Origin: an uncultured Eubacterium sp.
GTDB taxonomy: Bacteria > Bacillota > Clostridia > Oscillospirales > Acutalibacteraceae
NCBI GenBank assembly: GCA_900539325.1
Contig: UQCC01000005.1
Span: forward strand, 62,001-126,000
Reading direction: 5' to 3'
Length of the DNA: 64,000 nt
Position numbers and translations under genes: made by a program. Each line of letters starts with the position of its first letter. Within the stretch, counting starts at the first letter, position 1. Below, piece after piece: positions 25,063 to 32,502 of the stretch. A model generated the notes under the pieces. The model was not told the DNA's origin, did not search any database, and saw only the letters and a program-made list of their open reading frames with translations.

Positions 25063-26178
25063 TTATTTAAAGTACATATAGTATTGGCACTTAATCATAC
25101 CGTTATACAGTTTACGGCGTTTATCGGCTTTTCTGCCAAAGCACTTTTCAAATTCCTCATCAGGAGAAATAATGCCGTAACTCCAGCCGTGCTTACGCTC
25201 AAACTTTTCGCCCATAACACTATACAATTTTTCAGCAGTGCGAATATCAAGCATTCTTTCGCCGTAAGGCGGATTGGTGATGAGTGTGCCCTTTTCGGTT
25301 GTCGGATTGAACTTTGCAACATCACAAACGGAAGCACGAATGAACTTGTCCACCTTGATATTTTTTGCATTCTTTTCGGTGAGTTCAATTGCATGCGGGT
25401 CAATATCAGAACCGAAAGCTACAAAATCGGTTTCGGTCTTGATTAAATCGTGACAACGCTCACGCTCGCTCATCCAAACCTTTTCGGGAACAAAACCCCA
25501 ACGGTCAACATCAAAATTGCGATTAATACCCGGTGCGATATTATTAGCAAGCATTGCACCCTCGATAAGGATAGTACCGCTTCCGCAACACGGGTCGTAC
25601 ATTGTGTGATAATGGCGAAGCTGAGAAAGGCGGCACATAGCGGCGGCAAGAGTTTCTCTGATGGGAGCGTCATTACCGACAGGGCGATAACCTCTTTTGT
25701 GAAGTCCTCTGCCCGATGTGTCAAGCATAATTGTAACTTCATCTTTCATAATTGAAAACTGAATTTGATGGATAGGTCCGCTTTCTTCAAACCAATTGAT
25801 GTGATAATCTTCTTTTAAAGATTCAACTATTGCCTTTTTAATTATCTTTTGACAATCGGGAACAGAATGAAGCGTTGAATTAATCGAAAAACCTTTTACG
25901 GGAAATTCATCGGCAGAGCCGATAAATTCACTCCACGGCAAAGCCTTAACGGCTTGAAACAACTCTTCAAATGTTACTGCGGTAAACTTATCAACAACGA
26001 TAAGAATACGCTCGGCATACCTTGACCAAATATTTGCACGGGCAAGGATGGTTTCATCGCCGTCAAAAAACACCCTGCCGTTTTCCGCACATACATTTTG
26101 TGCATCCATGGATTTTAAGTCATCCGCTACCAAACCCTCAATTCCGAGGAGGCAGGTAGCAACCATTTTCATCATCAT
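25063..26178 (-). CDS. THUMP-domain class I rRNA methyltransferase (RlmL N-terminal/YpsC type)
   Basis: A 371-residue protein with an N-terminal THUMP RNA-binding domain (about residues 1-150) and a C-terminal SAM-dependent methyltransferase domain. It shows DPCCGSGTILIEGAMLA (SAM binding) and the catalytic NPPYGERM motif of N2-guanine methyltransferases. RlmL-type enzymes modify G2445 of 23S rRNA; the exact target here is inferred. The frame opens at 26223, but that part overlaps a terminator hairpin, and the ATG at 26178 with AAGGTG 7 bases upstream gives the usual start. Confidence 0.9.
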   Translation of the reverse strand: MMMKMVATCLLGIEGLVADDLKSMDAQNVCAENGRVFFDGDETILARANIWSRYAERILIVVDKFTAVTFEELFQAVKALPWSEFIGSADEFPVKGFSINSTLHSVPDCQKIIKKAIVESLKEDYHINWFEESGPIHQIQFSIMKDEVTIMLDTSGRGLHKRGYRPVGNDAPIRETLAAAMCRLSQLRHYHTMYDPCCGSGTILIEGAMLANNIAPGINRNFDVDRWGFVPEKVWMSERERCHDLIKTETDFVAFGSDIDPHAIELTEKNAKNIKVDKFIRASVCDVAKFNPTTEKGTLITNPPYGERMLDIRTAEKLYSVMGEKFERKHGWSYGIISPDEEFEKCFGRKADKRRKLYNGMIKCQYYMYFK

Positions 26179-26202
26179 ATTTTTACACCTTTTGTTACAC
26201 AT

Positions 26203-26234
26203 AAAAACAAGGTGGCGTAACATCTACCACCTTG
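26203..26234 (-). terminator. Terminator of yabP-yabQ-divIC
   Basis: Perfect eight-base stem CAAGGTGG / CCACCTTG followed on the minus strand by TTTTTAT, 8 bases after the divIC stop. Confidence 0.88.
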
Positions 26235-26242
26235 CATTGATT

Positions 26243-26551
26243 TTATTTACTTGATGAGATATCGTAATAAACAACCTCTCCGTCTTTTACATATCCCTTT
26301 TCACGAGCCTTTTGCTCGATATATTCATCTTTATTATCCGAATTGAGAATTGACTTGACTTTTTTGTTTTCATCAAGTTGTTGCTCATACTTTGTGTTGA
26401 GCTCCTGAGATTCGGCTTTAAGTCGGCTTATATCAGCCGCATTTGAGATAAGACAAAAAGAGCAATAACCTACAATTGCCACAATAACAGCAATGACAAA
26501 ACCGAGAATTACATTTTTCTTACTTTTAATTTTATTACTCTTTGCTTTCAC
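26243..26551 (-). CDS. divIC: Septum formation initiator, DivIC/FtsB family
   Basis: A 102-residue bitopic membrane protein: a lysine-rich cytoplasmic start, one membrane span (about residues 14-36, VILGFVIAVIVAIVGYCSF), then a coiled coil (about 40-70) and the family C-terminal EYIEQKAREKGYVKDGEVVY. DivIC works with FtsL and DivIB in the divisome. The start is GTG at 26551 with AGGAGG 8 bases upstream. The order yabP-yabQ-divIC matches that of Bacillus and Clostridium, which supports the call. Confidence 0.9.
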   Translation of the reverse strand: MKAKSNKIKSKKNVILGFVIAVIVAIVGYCSFCLISNAADISRLKAESQELNTKYEQQLDENKKVKSILNSDNKDEYIEQKAREKGYVKDGEVVYYDISSSK

Positions 26552-26621
26552 AGCGAACTCCTCCTACCCAAATCTTACTTATATATTATATTATAATCGG
26601 GTAAGGAATTGCAATAGTTTT

Positions 26622-26948
26622 TTAAAACTTTTTTAACCTTTTTGTAAAAGATTTTCGTTTTATCGATAATTTGTTTGCTATTTTATTTTCAAGATTGCGA
26701 AAAAGCCTGTGCACAGTCATTTGATAAGCAAAAAATCCGAGTGTGGCAATGAAAAAATGATAAAATCTAAAACCGTTTTCGCCAAAGCCGATAACGAAAC
26801 AAAAGAACACCACGGTAAAAGAAAGCATCATAATAACATCAAGAACAAATGACACAATCCGTAATGAAATAAGTTTTTCCAAAAATGTTACCGCCGAATA
26901 GACAAACGAGCATACGGCACCGAGTGCGGCAAACGAAAGTAACATCAT
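26622..26948 (-). CDS. yabQ: Spore cortex biosynthesis protein YabQ
   Basis: A 108-residue membrane protein with about three or four membrane segments and a very basic C-terminus (KLSIKRKSFTKRLKKF), fitting YabQ. YabQ is needed for spore cortex formation in Bacillus subtilis and sits in the outer forespore membrane. The ATG at 26948 overlaps the yabP stop (TGATG). The identification rests on its features and on its position between yabP and divIC. Confidence 0.87.
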   Translation of the reverse strand: MMLLSFAALGAVCSFVYSAVTFLEKLISLRIVSFVLDVIMMLSFTVVFFCFVIGFGENGFRFYHFFIATLGFFAYQMTVHRLFRNLENKIANKLSIKRKSFTKRLKKF

Positions 26949-27220
26949 CAAGAAAACAACCGCCTGAATGTGCTTTTCTTTGAGCCATCATTTATATAAA
27001 TCAAAGCGGTGATTTTGCCGTTGACTTTTAATTTTCCGCAAGACAAATCAAGTTCCTCAATATGCAGTTTTTCACCTTTTATGGTAAGTGCACCGTAATC
27101 GGTTTTTGCCTGTATTTCTTCTTCATTGAACGCATCAACATCCGTTACACCGTCAAGGGTGGCACACTCCCTGTTTTTGACCGTAAAAGAATGGTCTTTT
27201 TTATTTTCATATTCATTCAT
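26948..27220 (-). CDS. yabP: Sporulation protein YabP
   Basis: A 90-residue YabP/YqfC-family protein. It shows the family pattern HSFTVKNRECATLDGVTDVDAFNEEEI followed by TDYGALTIKGEKLHIEELDL and GKLKVNGKITALIYI. In Bacillus it is made in the mother cell under sigma-E. A plausible sigma-E promoter lies upstream (27237-27265). In many Clostridia a small S4-domain gene precedes yabP; here an unrelated operon does. Confidence 0.92.
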   Translation of the reverse strand: MNEYENKKDHSFTVKNRECATLDGVTDVDAFNEEEIQAKTDYGALTIKGEKLHIEELDLSCGKLKVNGKITALIYINDGSKKSTFRRLFS

Positions 27221-27236
27221 ACTGATCCCTCGAAGA

Positions 27237-27265
27237 AATATATGAAAAAATGCCCTGAAATATTC
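27237..27265 (-). promoter_or_regulatory. Possible sigma-E promoter of yabP-yabQ-divIC
   Basis: On the minus strand, GAATATT (27259-27265) matches the sigma-E -35 box exactly, and CATATATT (27237-27244) matches 6 of 8 positions of the -10 box, with a 14-base spacer. It overlaps the terminator of the upstream gene, and the transcript would have a leader of only about 11 bases. Confidence 0.4.
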
Positions 27266-27272
27266 AGAGCAT
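27245..27272 (-). terminator. Terminator of the apbE operon
   Basis: Stem ATGCCCTGAA / TTCAGAGCAT (one mismatch) ending in TTTTTT on the minus strand. It overlaps the last base of the Gx-family gene. Confidence 0.75.
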
Positions 27273-27784
27273 CAAACATTCTTTTTGATTTTATTAATTC
27301 GGTCAATAACCAATTTTGAGGCGAAGCCCATAACAAGCCCGGTAACCATACCTGCCACGAGAAGAACCGGCAGATAGTACGCAATTCTGACCGTACTTGT
27401 AAGCACAACGGCAACAATCAACTGTCCTATATTGTGCATTATTCCGCCGAGCATACTCACGCCGACAACCGACAATTTGGTGTTTTTTGTTAAAGTCATC
27501 ACAAGCCAACTCAAAAAACAACCCACAAGGCTGTATGCAATAGTCATCGGATTGCCAAACAACAAACCCGACAAAAGCACACGAAGTATGCCGATGATAA
27601 TCGCATCAACAGGCTTCATCATATACAGTGCAAACACAACAACTATATTTGCAAAGCCGAGCTTAACGCCGGGAATAGGTATAAGTGCATTTACGGGAAT
27701 GAACGATTCAAGATAGCTGAAAATCAATGCAAGTGCTGTCATCATACCGTAAAAGGCAATATTTTTTACTTTATTATTTTTCAT
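27272..27784 (-). CDS. Gx transporter/heptaprenyl diphosphate synthase component I family membrane protein (EetB-like)
   Basis: A 170-residue membrane protein with about five or six segments. It has the family pattern NIAFYGMMTALALIFSYLESFIP and a PIPGVKLGFANIVVVFALY loop (about residues 35-55). Such proteins are annotated as Gx transporters or heptaprenyl diphosphate synthase component I; the function is not proven. From memory, a related protein pairs with a NusG-II domain protein in flavin-based extracellular electron transfer loci of Firmicutes. Here it is the last gene of apbE / FMN-binding / NusG-II / Gx, next to the rnf region, so a quinone or flavin redox role is plausible. Confidence 0.82.
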   Translation of the reverse strand: MKNNKVKNIAFYGMMTALALIFSYLESFIPVNALIPIPGVKLGFANIVVVFALYMMKPVDAIIIGILRVLLSGLLFGNPMTIAYSLVGCFLSWLVMTLTKNTKLSVVGVSMLGGIMHNIGQLIVAVVLTSTVRIAYYLPVLLVAGMVTGLVMGFASKLVIDRINKIKKNV

Positions 27785-27796
27785 ACGAAGCTCCGA

Positions 27797-28165
27797 CTAT
27801 GCCACGGCATCGATTTCGTCATCTGTTGATTTTTCATCTGTAACGGTGACGACAAATTTATGCGGCAGGCATATAATTGACTCACCCGACCTATTTACGG
27901 ATTTATGATTTACACAAATACGGTCGGGGCAATTTGCCTCGGTAACGCTTACCTTACCGTCCTTAATAACAAGAGTATTGGTTTCGCCATCAAAATCATA
28001 TTGCTTTTCAAAATCATCGTCAAGGCTCAAAGTATCAACAATTTTGCCGTCTTTTTCAACCTCAACATATTTTCCGCTGTCACCGTTGACATAATAAAGA
28101 TAAAAACAAAGCACACCTGCAACGGCAAGCACAACGGCAATAATAATCAAATCAGCTTTTTTCAT
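27797..28165 (-). CDS. NusG domain II-containing membrane-anchored protein (EetA-like)
   Basis: A 122-residue protein with one N-terminal membrane span (about residues 4-26) and a small extracytosolic beta domain of the NusG-II type. It shows NCPDRICVNHKSVNRSGESIICLPHKFVV, whose cysteines (CPDRIC and the later C) are conserved in this group. Its ATG overlaps the stop of the FMN-binding gene by one base, indicating coupling. These proteins accompany Gx-family proteins and ApbE/Rnf genes. The role is not established; a redox function is inferred from context. Confidence 0.82.
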   Translation of the reverse strand: MKKADLIIIAVVLAVAGVLCFYLYYVNGDSGKYVEVEKDGKIVDTLSLDDDFEKQYDFDGETNTLVIKDGKVSVTEANCPDRICVNHKSVNRSGESIICLPHKFVVTVTDEKSTDDEIDAVA

Positions 28166-28731
28166 TATTCAACCAAAAATGTTTTTACATACTCTGCGGC
28201 ATTGTCAACACCGTCAATAACAGCCTGTGAAGAAATTGTGCTTTTTGCGATAACATCAATCTTGGAGCCTCTTTCGATAGAATTCGATGAGGATACAGGA
28301 AGTTTTTTATCGGTGAATTGATTTTTAAAATCATCTGTTGCGATGCGAACACCGAGATATTCGGTTTCTTCCTGTTTGATGATGTCAATGCCGCAAACGA
28401 CCTTACCGTCCGCTGTAATTGTTGTTGCCATTTCAATAGGAGCTTCGGCATTGTAACCTGTTGTTGTGCCTTTGACAACATATGCAACAACATTGTTTTG
28501 ACTGTCAAACGCTTTTTCAACTCCTGTTATGCCGAGTTCATTTTCCTGAACTGCGGCAGGAATCGTCTTTGCGATTGTAAAGCCGACATCCACGCTCTCG
28601 TTGTTCTTTTTGTCAACGGCATTTTTAATTGCGATTGAGCCGAAAACAACTGCAACGCTGACAACAAGCATAATAATTAATGAAATAATTTGTTTTGTTG
28701 ATTTTGGATTGTAATGAGCCTTCTGTTTCAT
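28165..28731 (-). CDS. Membrane-anchored FMN-binding domain protein with a changed flavinylation motif
   Basis: A 188-residue protein with an N-terminal membrane span (about residues 14-36) and an extracytosolic FMN_bind/RnfG-like domain (GYNAEAPIEMATTITADGKVV, then EETEYLGVRIATDDFKNQF). In this family ApbE attaches FMN to the Thr of an (S/T)GAT motif. Here the site reads DVIAKSTISSQAV: the Thr (residue 165) is kept, but SGA is replaced by AKS. It lies 5 bases after apbE. Whether it is still flavinylated is uncertain. Confidence 0.82.
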   Translation of the reverse strand: MKQKAHYNPKSTKQIISLIIMLVVSVAVVFGSIAIKNAVDKKNNESVDVGFTIAKTIPAAVQENELGITGVEKAFDSQNNVVAYVVKGTTTGYNAEAPIEMATTITADGKVVCGIDIIKQEETEYLGVRIATDDFKNQFTDKKLPVSSSNSIERGSKIDVIAKSTISSQAVIDGVDNAAEYVKTFLVE

Positions 28732-28736
28732 TTTAT

Positions 28737-29795
28737 CTACTCCATTTCGTTATCTATATACTGATTAAACCCGTTTGAAAAGGTTTTATTAAACTTTTTA
28801 TCAACCCACACGGCTTCTATACCGTCAAGGCTGTCAACAAGTTTTTTGCCGTCTGCAATCGTCATATTGAAAAGTGCTGTTGACATTGCGTCACCGAACG
28901 ATGAATCCTTGCAAATAACCGACACGCTTGCCATATACTCGCTTGGCATAAGCGTTTCGGGATTAATAATGTGGCAATATTTTTTGCCGTCTACCGTATA
29001 ATACCGCTGATAATCACCGCTTGTAACAATACATTCATCGGTAATATTAAGTTTAAGCAAATAATCATCTGCCGAAGTATCGGGATTTTCTATGCCGATA
29101 GTCCACTTTGTTTTGCCGTCGTCATTTTTATAGCCAAAGGTTGAAACATTGCCTCCGATTGAAATAGCGGCACTTGTCCACAAATTAGCCTTTGCCCATT
29201 CTGTAATTTGCTCAACGGCATATCCCTTGGCGATTGCACCGACATCGAGTTTCATATCGGGGTCTTTGAAATACACGGTATTATTGTTTGTATCGATAAC
29301 AAGATTATCTATATCCGTATGTTTGGCTGCCTCTTTAAGTTTTGACATATCGGGAAGTTTTGCATCATCCGGATTGGCAATGCCGTATTCTCTCTCATTA
29401 TGCCACAGAGTAAGGACAGAGCCCATACAGATGTTCATTTTACCCTCGGTAGTGTTATATATTTCTTTGCCGTAAAGGAGCATACCGATAATTTTTTTGT
29501 CTACCTTAACAGGTGAATCGGCAGCGGTTTTGTTGACATCATACAGATTTGTAATGCCGTCATAATGATTATAAATATCAAACAGTTCATCATATGTTTT
29601 GAGTTCGTCATAAAACTGTTGATACTTACGGTCGAATTCCTCTTGGCTGTTATCATAAGCAATAACTGTTGAAGCGGTATCGAACAAATCAAGAAACGAC
29701 GCTTTATATTTTTCTTTCGGTTTGGCATTATTGGTACAAGATGCAAAAGCGAATGCAACAATTAACGCCAAAAACAATGACAGTATTTTTTTCAT
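28737..29795 (-). CDS. apbE: FAD:protein FMN transferase, lipoprotein form
   Basis: A 352-residue ApbE-family enzyme that moves FMN from FAD onto threonines of exported flavoproteins such as RnfG and RnfD. A lipoprotein signal peptide ends at Cys20 (AFAFASCTN), so it acts outside the membrane. Family motifs include LDVGAIAKGYAVEQI, AISIGGNVSTFG, and the SGDYQRYYTVDGKKYCHI to INPETLMPSE region. The neighbours (FMN-binding protein, rnfG and rnfD) are its likely substrates. The promoter lies only about 7 bases before the ATG and no ribosome binding site is visible. Confidence 0.94.
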   Translation of the reverse strand: MKKILSLFLALIVAFAFASCTNNAKPKEKYKASFLDLFDTASTVIAYDNSQEEFDRKYQQFYDELKTYDELFDIYNHYDGITNLYDVNKTAADSPVKVDKKIIGMLLYGKEIYNTTEGKMNICMGSVLTLWHNEREYGIANPDDAKLPDMSKLKEAAKHTDIDNLVIDTNNNTVYFKDPDMKLDVGAIAKGYAVEQITEWAKANLWTSAAISIGGNVSTFGYKNDDGKTKWTIGIENPDTSADDYLLKLNITDECIVTSGDYQRYYTVDGKKYCHIINPETLMPSEYMASVSVICKDSSFGDAMSTALFNMTIADGKKLVDSLDGIEAVWVDKKFNKTFSNGFNQYIDNEME

Positions 29796-29802
29796 ATATA
29801 TA

Positions 29803-29831
29803 ATTATAACAGATTGGATATTTTAATTCAA
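29803..29831 (-). promoter_or_regulatory. Promoter of apbE operon, apparently leaderless
   Basis: On the minus strand, TTGAAT (29826-29831), a 17-base spacer and TATAAT (29803-29808). The -10 box ends 7 bases before the apbE ATG, so transcription would start at or next to the start codon. Confidence 0.6.
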
Positions 29832-29884
29832 CAGGAATAATATACAAATAAATAAAAGTGGACTTCAAAACCGCCCCAAACCCC

Positions 29885-29906
29885 GTAGGAGCGAACTGCG
29901 TTCGTC
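29885..29906. repeat. GCGAACTGCGTTCG dispersed palindrome (copy 2)
   Basis: GTAGGAGCGAACTGCGTTCG, a diverged copy of the unit at 11133-11154. It lies beside the short dispersed repeat at 29916-29970. Confidence 0.55.
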
Positions 29907-29915
29907 TATTTTTTT

Positions 29916-29970
29916 CTCTCAGTTGTCATAAATTACGACAGCTCCCCTTGATTACAAACAAGAGGAGCCT
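29916..29970 (-). repeat. Short-form dispersed palindromic repeat (copy 3)
   Basis: Two linked hairpins, CTCAGTTGT...ACGACAGC and GCTCCCCTTG...CAAGAGGAGC, 31 bases after the stop of the repeat lipoprotein gene. Same family as at 6396, 36872, 54513 and 62032. The remainder of 29832-30001 shows no gene. Confidence 0.75.
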
Positions 29971-30001
29971 TTGCAATTTGGTTTATTAAACTAATTTATA
30001 A

Positions 30002-31000
30002 TCAGCTGTTGATTGCCTTTGCTGTATTATCTGCAATAGCGCTGATTGTGATTGTGCAACCTGCCTTAAGGTCTGCATCGGATGCACTCATATCTTCACC
30101 GTAGCAGCCCTTGATTTCATCAGCTGTTTTGCCGATGCACCATTGCTCATATGCAGCAGCCTGTTCATACCATTCCTTACCGATTGGAGAAGCTGACTTC
30201 ATTGCATAATCGTCGCCGAGTTCCTTCTTTGACTTGAATGCGCCCTTTTCTACCGTAAACTTACCGTCAGCGATTGTGCACTTAGCCTGTGAAGCATCAA
30301 TAATGCAAGATGTTACCTTGCCGTCTGCATCAACAGTTACGATTGCATAATCTGTATCGTACTGAAGGTTTGTTTCGTTGCTTTCGTAATACTTTGAAGT
30401 TGTCATACCGAGTTTAAGAGTATCTGTAGCCTTTGCACCGCAGTCTGTTGCGTTTTCAACAGCCTTTGCTGTTACTGTTGCAAAGCCGTTTGCATAAATT
30501 GTGCAACCTGCCTTGAGGTCTGCATCTGAAGCATAACCGTCTTCGCCGATACCTGCTTTAACTTCTTCTGCTGTCTTGCCTTTAGCCCAAGCTTCAAAAG
30601 CCTCAACCTGCTCGTACCATTCCTTGCCGATTGGAGAAGCTGACTTCATACCGTAGTCTCCCTTCTTCTCGAGCTTTGTTCTGAGGTCAGAAACATCACC
30701 GTTATCCTTTTTGAGGTCCGGCTTTGTCTGAGCTTCGTCAATCTTTACATCAATAATTTTACCGTCTGCGTCAACAAGAACAGCTGCACATACAGAATCG
30801 ATTTCAAGAGCTGTTTCGGACTTATTGTATTCGTCCTCTTTGATTTCGCTTGAAATAGCGTAACCTGTTTTTGCTGTTGCGACAGCGTCTTTGTTTGTGT
30901 CTTCGTTTTTACCTGAGTCGTTTGAGCTTGAGCAAGCTGCAAATCCAACTGCCATCAAACCTGCAAGACCGACTGCAAGTATTTTTTTCATTTTAGTCAT
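30002..31000 (-). CDS. Lipoprotein with duplicated domain, next to the Rnf operon
   Basis: A 333-residue lipoprotein: signal peptide MTKMKKILAVGLAGLMAVGFAACSSSN with the lipid-modified Cys at about residue 23. The rest is two similar halves. Each ends with the pattern MKSASPIGKEWYEQ, then GKTA(E/D)E(V/I)K, then SDADLKAGCTI, and each begins with a short beta segment (VLVDADGKIIDVKIDEAQ; VTVDADGKVTSCIIDASQ) like those in FMN-binding domains. No SGAT flavinylation motif is present. I do not know its function. The frame opens at 31048, but the ATG at 31000 has a good AGGAGAGG site. A strong promoter with a palindrome over the -35 box precedes it. Confidence 0.78.
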   Translation of the reverse strand: MTKMKKILAVGLAGLMAVGFAACSSSNDSGKNEDTNKDAVATAKTGYAISSEIKEDEYNKSETALEIDSVCAAVLVDADGKIIDVKIDEAQTKPDLKKDNGDVSDLRTKLEKKGDYGMKSASPIGKEWYEQVEAFEAWAKGKTAEEVKAGIGEDGYASDADLKAGCTIYANGFATVTAKAVENATDCGAKATDTLKLGMTTSKYYESNETNLQYDTDYAIVTVDADGKVTSCIIDASQAKCTIADGKFTVEKGAFKSKKELGDDYAMKSASPIGKEWYEQAAAYEQWCIGKTADEIKGCYGEDMSASDADLKAGCTITISAIADNTAKAINS

Positions 31001-31046
31001 AGTAATCCTCTCCTTTTTATTATTGCATAACCAAAATGTTAACATC

Positions 31047-31075
31047 ATTTTAAATCATTGACAACAAATTGTCAA
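31047..31075 (-). promoter_or_regulatory. Promoter with palindromic operator before the repeat lipoprotein
   Basis: On the minus strand, TTGACA (31070-31075), a 17-base spacer and TAAAAT (31047-31052). A perfect inverted repeat TTGACAA-N4-TTGTCAA (31058-31075) covers the -35 box and looks like a repressor site. The regulator is unknown. Confidence 0.65.
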
Positions 31076-31110
31076 TATGTTTGTTAAGAAATTATCAAAA
31101 TATTTTGACA

Positions 31111-31908
31111 TCAATATTTCTTAATAATCTTTCTCGGACACTTTTCGGCACATTTACCGCAAGAAGTACATTTTTCGTAATCAATCTTTGCGATATTATC
31201 AACAACAGTGATAGCCCCTGCCTCACAAACCTTTTGACAAATACCGCAGGCAATGCAACCTGCTGTGCAGGCATCTCTTACATCCTTGCCCTTTACATGT
31301 GAAAAGCACTGAACACGATAATGTGACTCTGCCGGCACAAGTTCAATAAGCTGATGAGGGCAAATTTTTACGCATTTGCCGCAGGCAATACACAAACTTT
31401 CGTCAACGACTGCTTTTTTATCGATAATACGAATTGCACCCTCGGGACAAACTCTTGCACAAGAGCCGAAACCGAGGCAACCGTATTTGCAAGCATATGG
31501 GCTTGAACCCGGCATAATTGAAGCCGCTGTACAGCTGTCTATGCCGATGTAATTATAATCAACGGTTCGCTTATCGCTATTGCCGTCACATTTTACATAT
31601 GCAACCTTGCGAGTCATCTCGCCAAGTTCCTCGCCCATAATTTTTGCGATTTTTTCGGCAACCGGTTTGCCGCCTACTGGACAGGATGAAACAGGTGCTT
31701 TGCCCGAAGCGATAGCCTGAGCAAGAGCGTCACAACCTGCGTAGCCGCATCCGCCGCAGTTACTGCCGGGAAGAACTTCTCTTACCTTTTCTTCTTTTTC
31801 ATCTACTTCTACATGAAAAACTTTCTCTGCAATGCCGAGGGCAACGCCTACTATCAAACTGATGAGGCACACAACGCCGACGGCAATTAAAATCTCCTTA
31901 AAATCCAT
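31111..31908 (-). CDS. rnfB: Rnf complex iron-sulfur subunit RnfB
   Basis: A 265-residue subunit of the ion-translocating ferredoxin:NAD oxidoreductase. It has an N-terminal membrane span, the 4Fe-4S site of the first domain (NCGGCGYAGC), and several ferredoxin-like clusters (CKYGCLGFGSCARVCP, CIACGKCVKICP, CIACGICQKVC, CTSCGKCAEKCP). RnfB takes electrons from reduced ferredoxin on the cytoplasmic side. It ends the rnfCDGEAB operon. Confidence 0.96.
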   Translation of the reverse strand: MDFKEILIAVGVVCLISLIVGVALGIAEKVFHVEVDEKEEKVREVLPGSNCGGCGYAGCDALAQAIASGKAPVSSCPVGGKPVAEKIAKIMGEELGEMTRKVAYVKCDGNSDKRTVDYNYIGIDSCTAASIMPGSSPYACKYGCLGFGSCARVCPEGAIRIIDKKAVVDESLCIACGKCVKICPHQLIELVPAESHYRVQCFSHVKGKDVRDACTAGCIACGICQKVCEAGAITVVDNIAKIDYEKCTSCGKCAEKCPRKIIKKY

Positions 31909-31923
31909 AAAGCTCCTTTCTGC

Positions 31924-32502
31924 TTATGCAAAAGCATTGAAGCCGTAGAATGCGATTGACATAAGGCACGCAGTCATAAGAACCGCCGGTGTACCTTTAA
32001 AGCATCCCAAGAAATCATTGTTTTCTGTTTTTTCACGAACACTTGCCATAATTACAATAGCTATTGTAAAACCTACGGCAGTACCAAAACCGGTAACAAC
32101 GCTTGTAATTACATCGTTTGACTGCTGAACATTTGTGAGAGCAGTACCCAAAACCGAACAGTTTGTTGTGATAAGCGGAAGATAAACACCGAGGCTCTTA
32201 TAAAGCGACGGAACAACCTTTTTGAGGAAAATCTCAACAAGCTGAACCAAAAATGCAATTACAACGATGAATATAATTGTTTTTAAATACTCTAAATTAA
32301 GTTTTACAATAACATATTTGTAAAGAACGCTTGAAACAAGCGACGAAAGAGTGATAACAAAAACTACCGCTCCGCCCATACCTGCGGCTGTTTTGATGGA
32401 TTTTGAAACACCGAGGAACGGGCAAATACCCAAGAACTGACTGAGAACAACATTGTTGATAAGTGCTGTTGTAATCAGTACCAAAAACAACTTTCCTGCC
32501 AT
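31924..32502 (-). CDS. rnfA: Rnf complex membrane subunit RnfA
   Basis: A 192-residue integral membrane protein of the RnfA/NqrE family with six predicted membrane segments. It shows the signature NNVVLSQFLGICPFLGVSKS near the start and LPLITTNCSVLGTAL in the middle; their cysteines hold an intramembrane iron-sulfur cluster between RnfA and RnfE. It starts directly after the rnfE stop. Confidence 0.96.
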   Translation of the reverse strand: MAGKLFLVLITTALINNVVLSQFLGICPFLGVSKSIKTAAGMGGAVVFVITLSSLVSSVLYKYVIVKLNLEYLKTIIFIVVIAFLVQLVEIFLKKVVPSLYKSLGVYLPLITTNCSVLGTALTNVQQSNDVITSVVTGFGTAVGFTIAIVIMASVREKTENNDFLGCFKGTPAVLMTACLMSIAFYGFNAFA

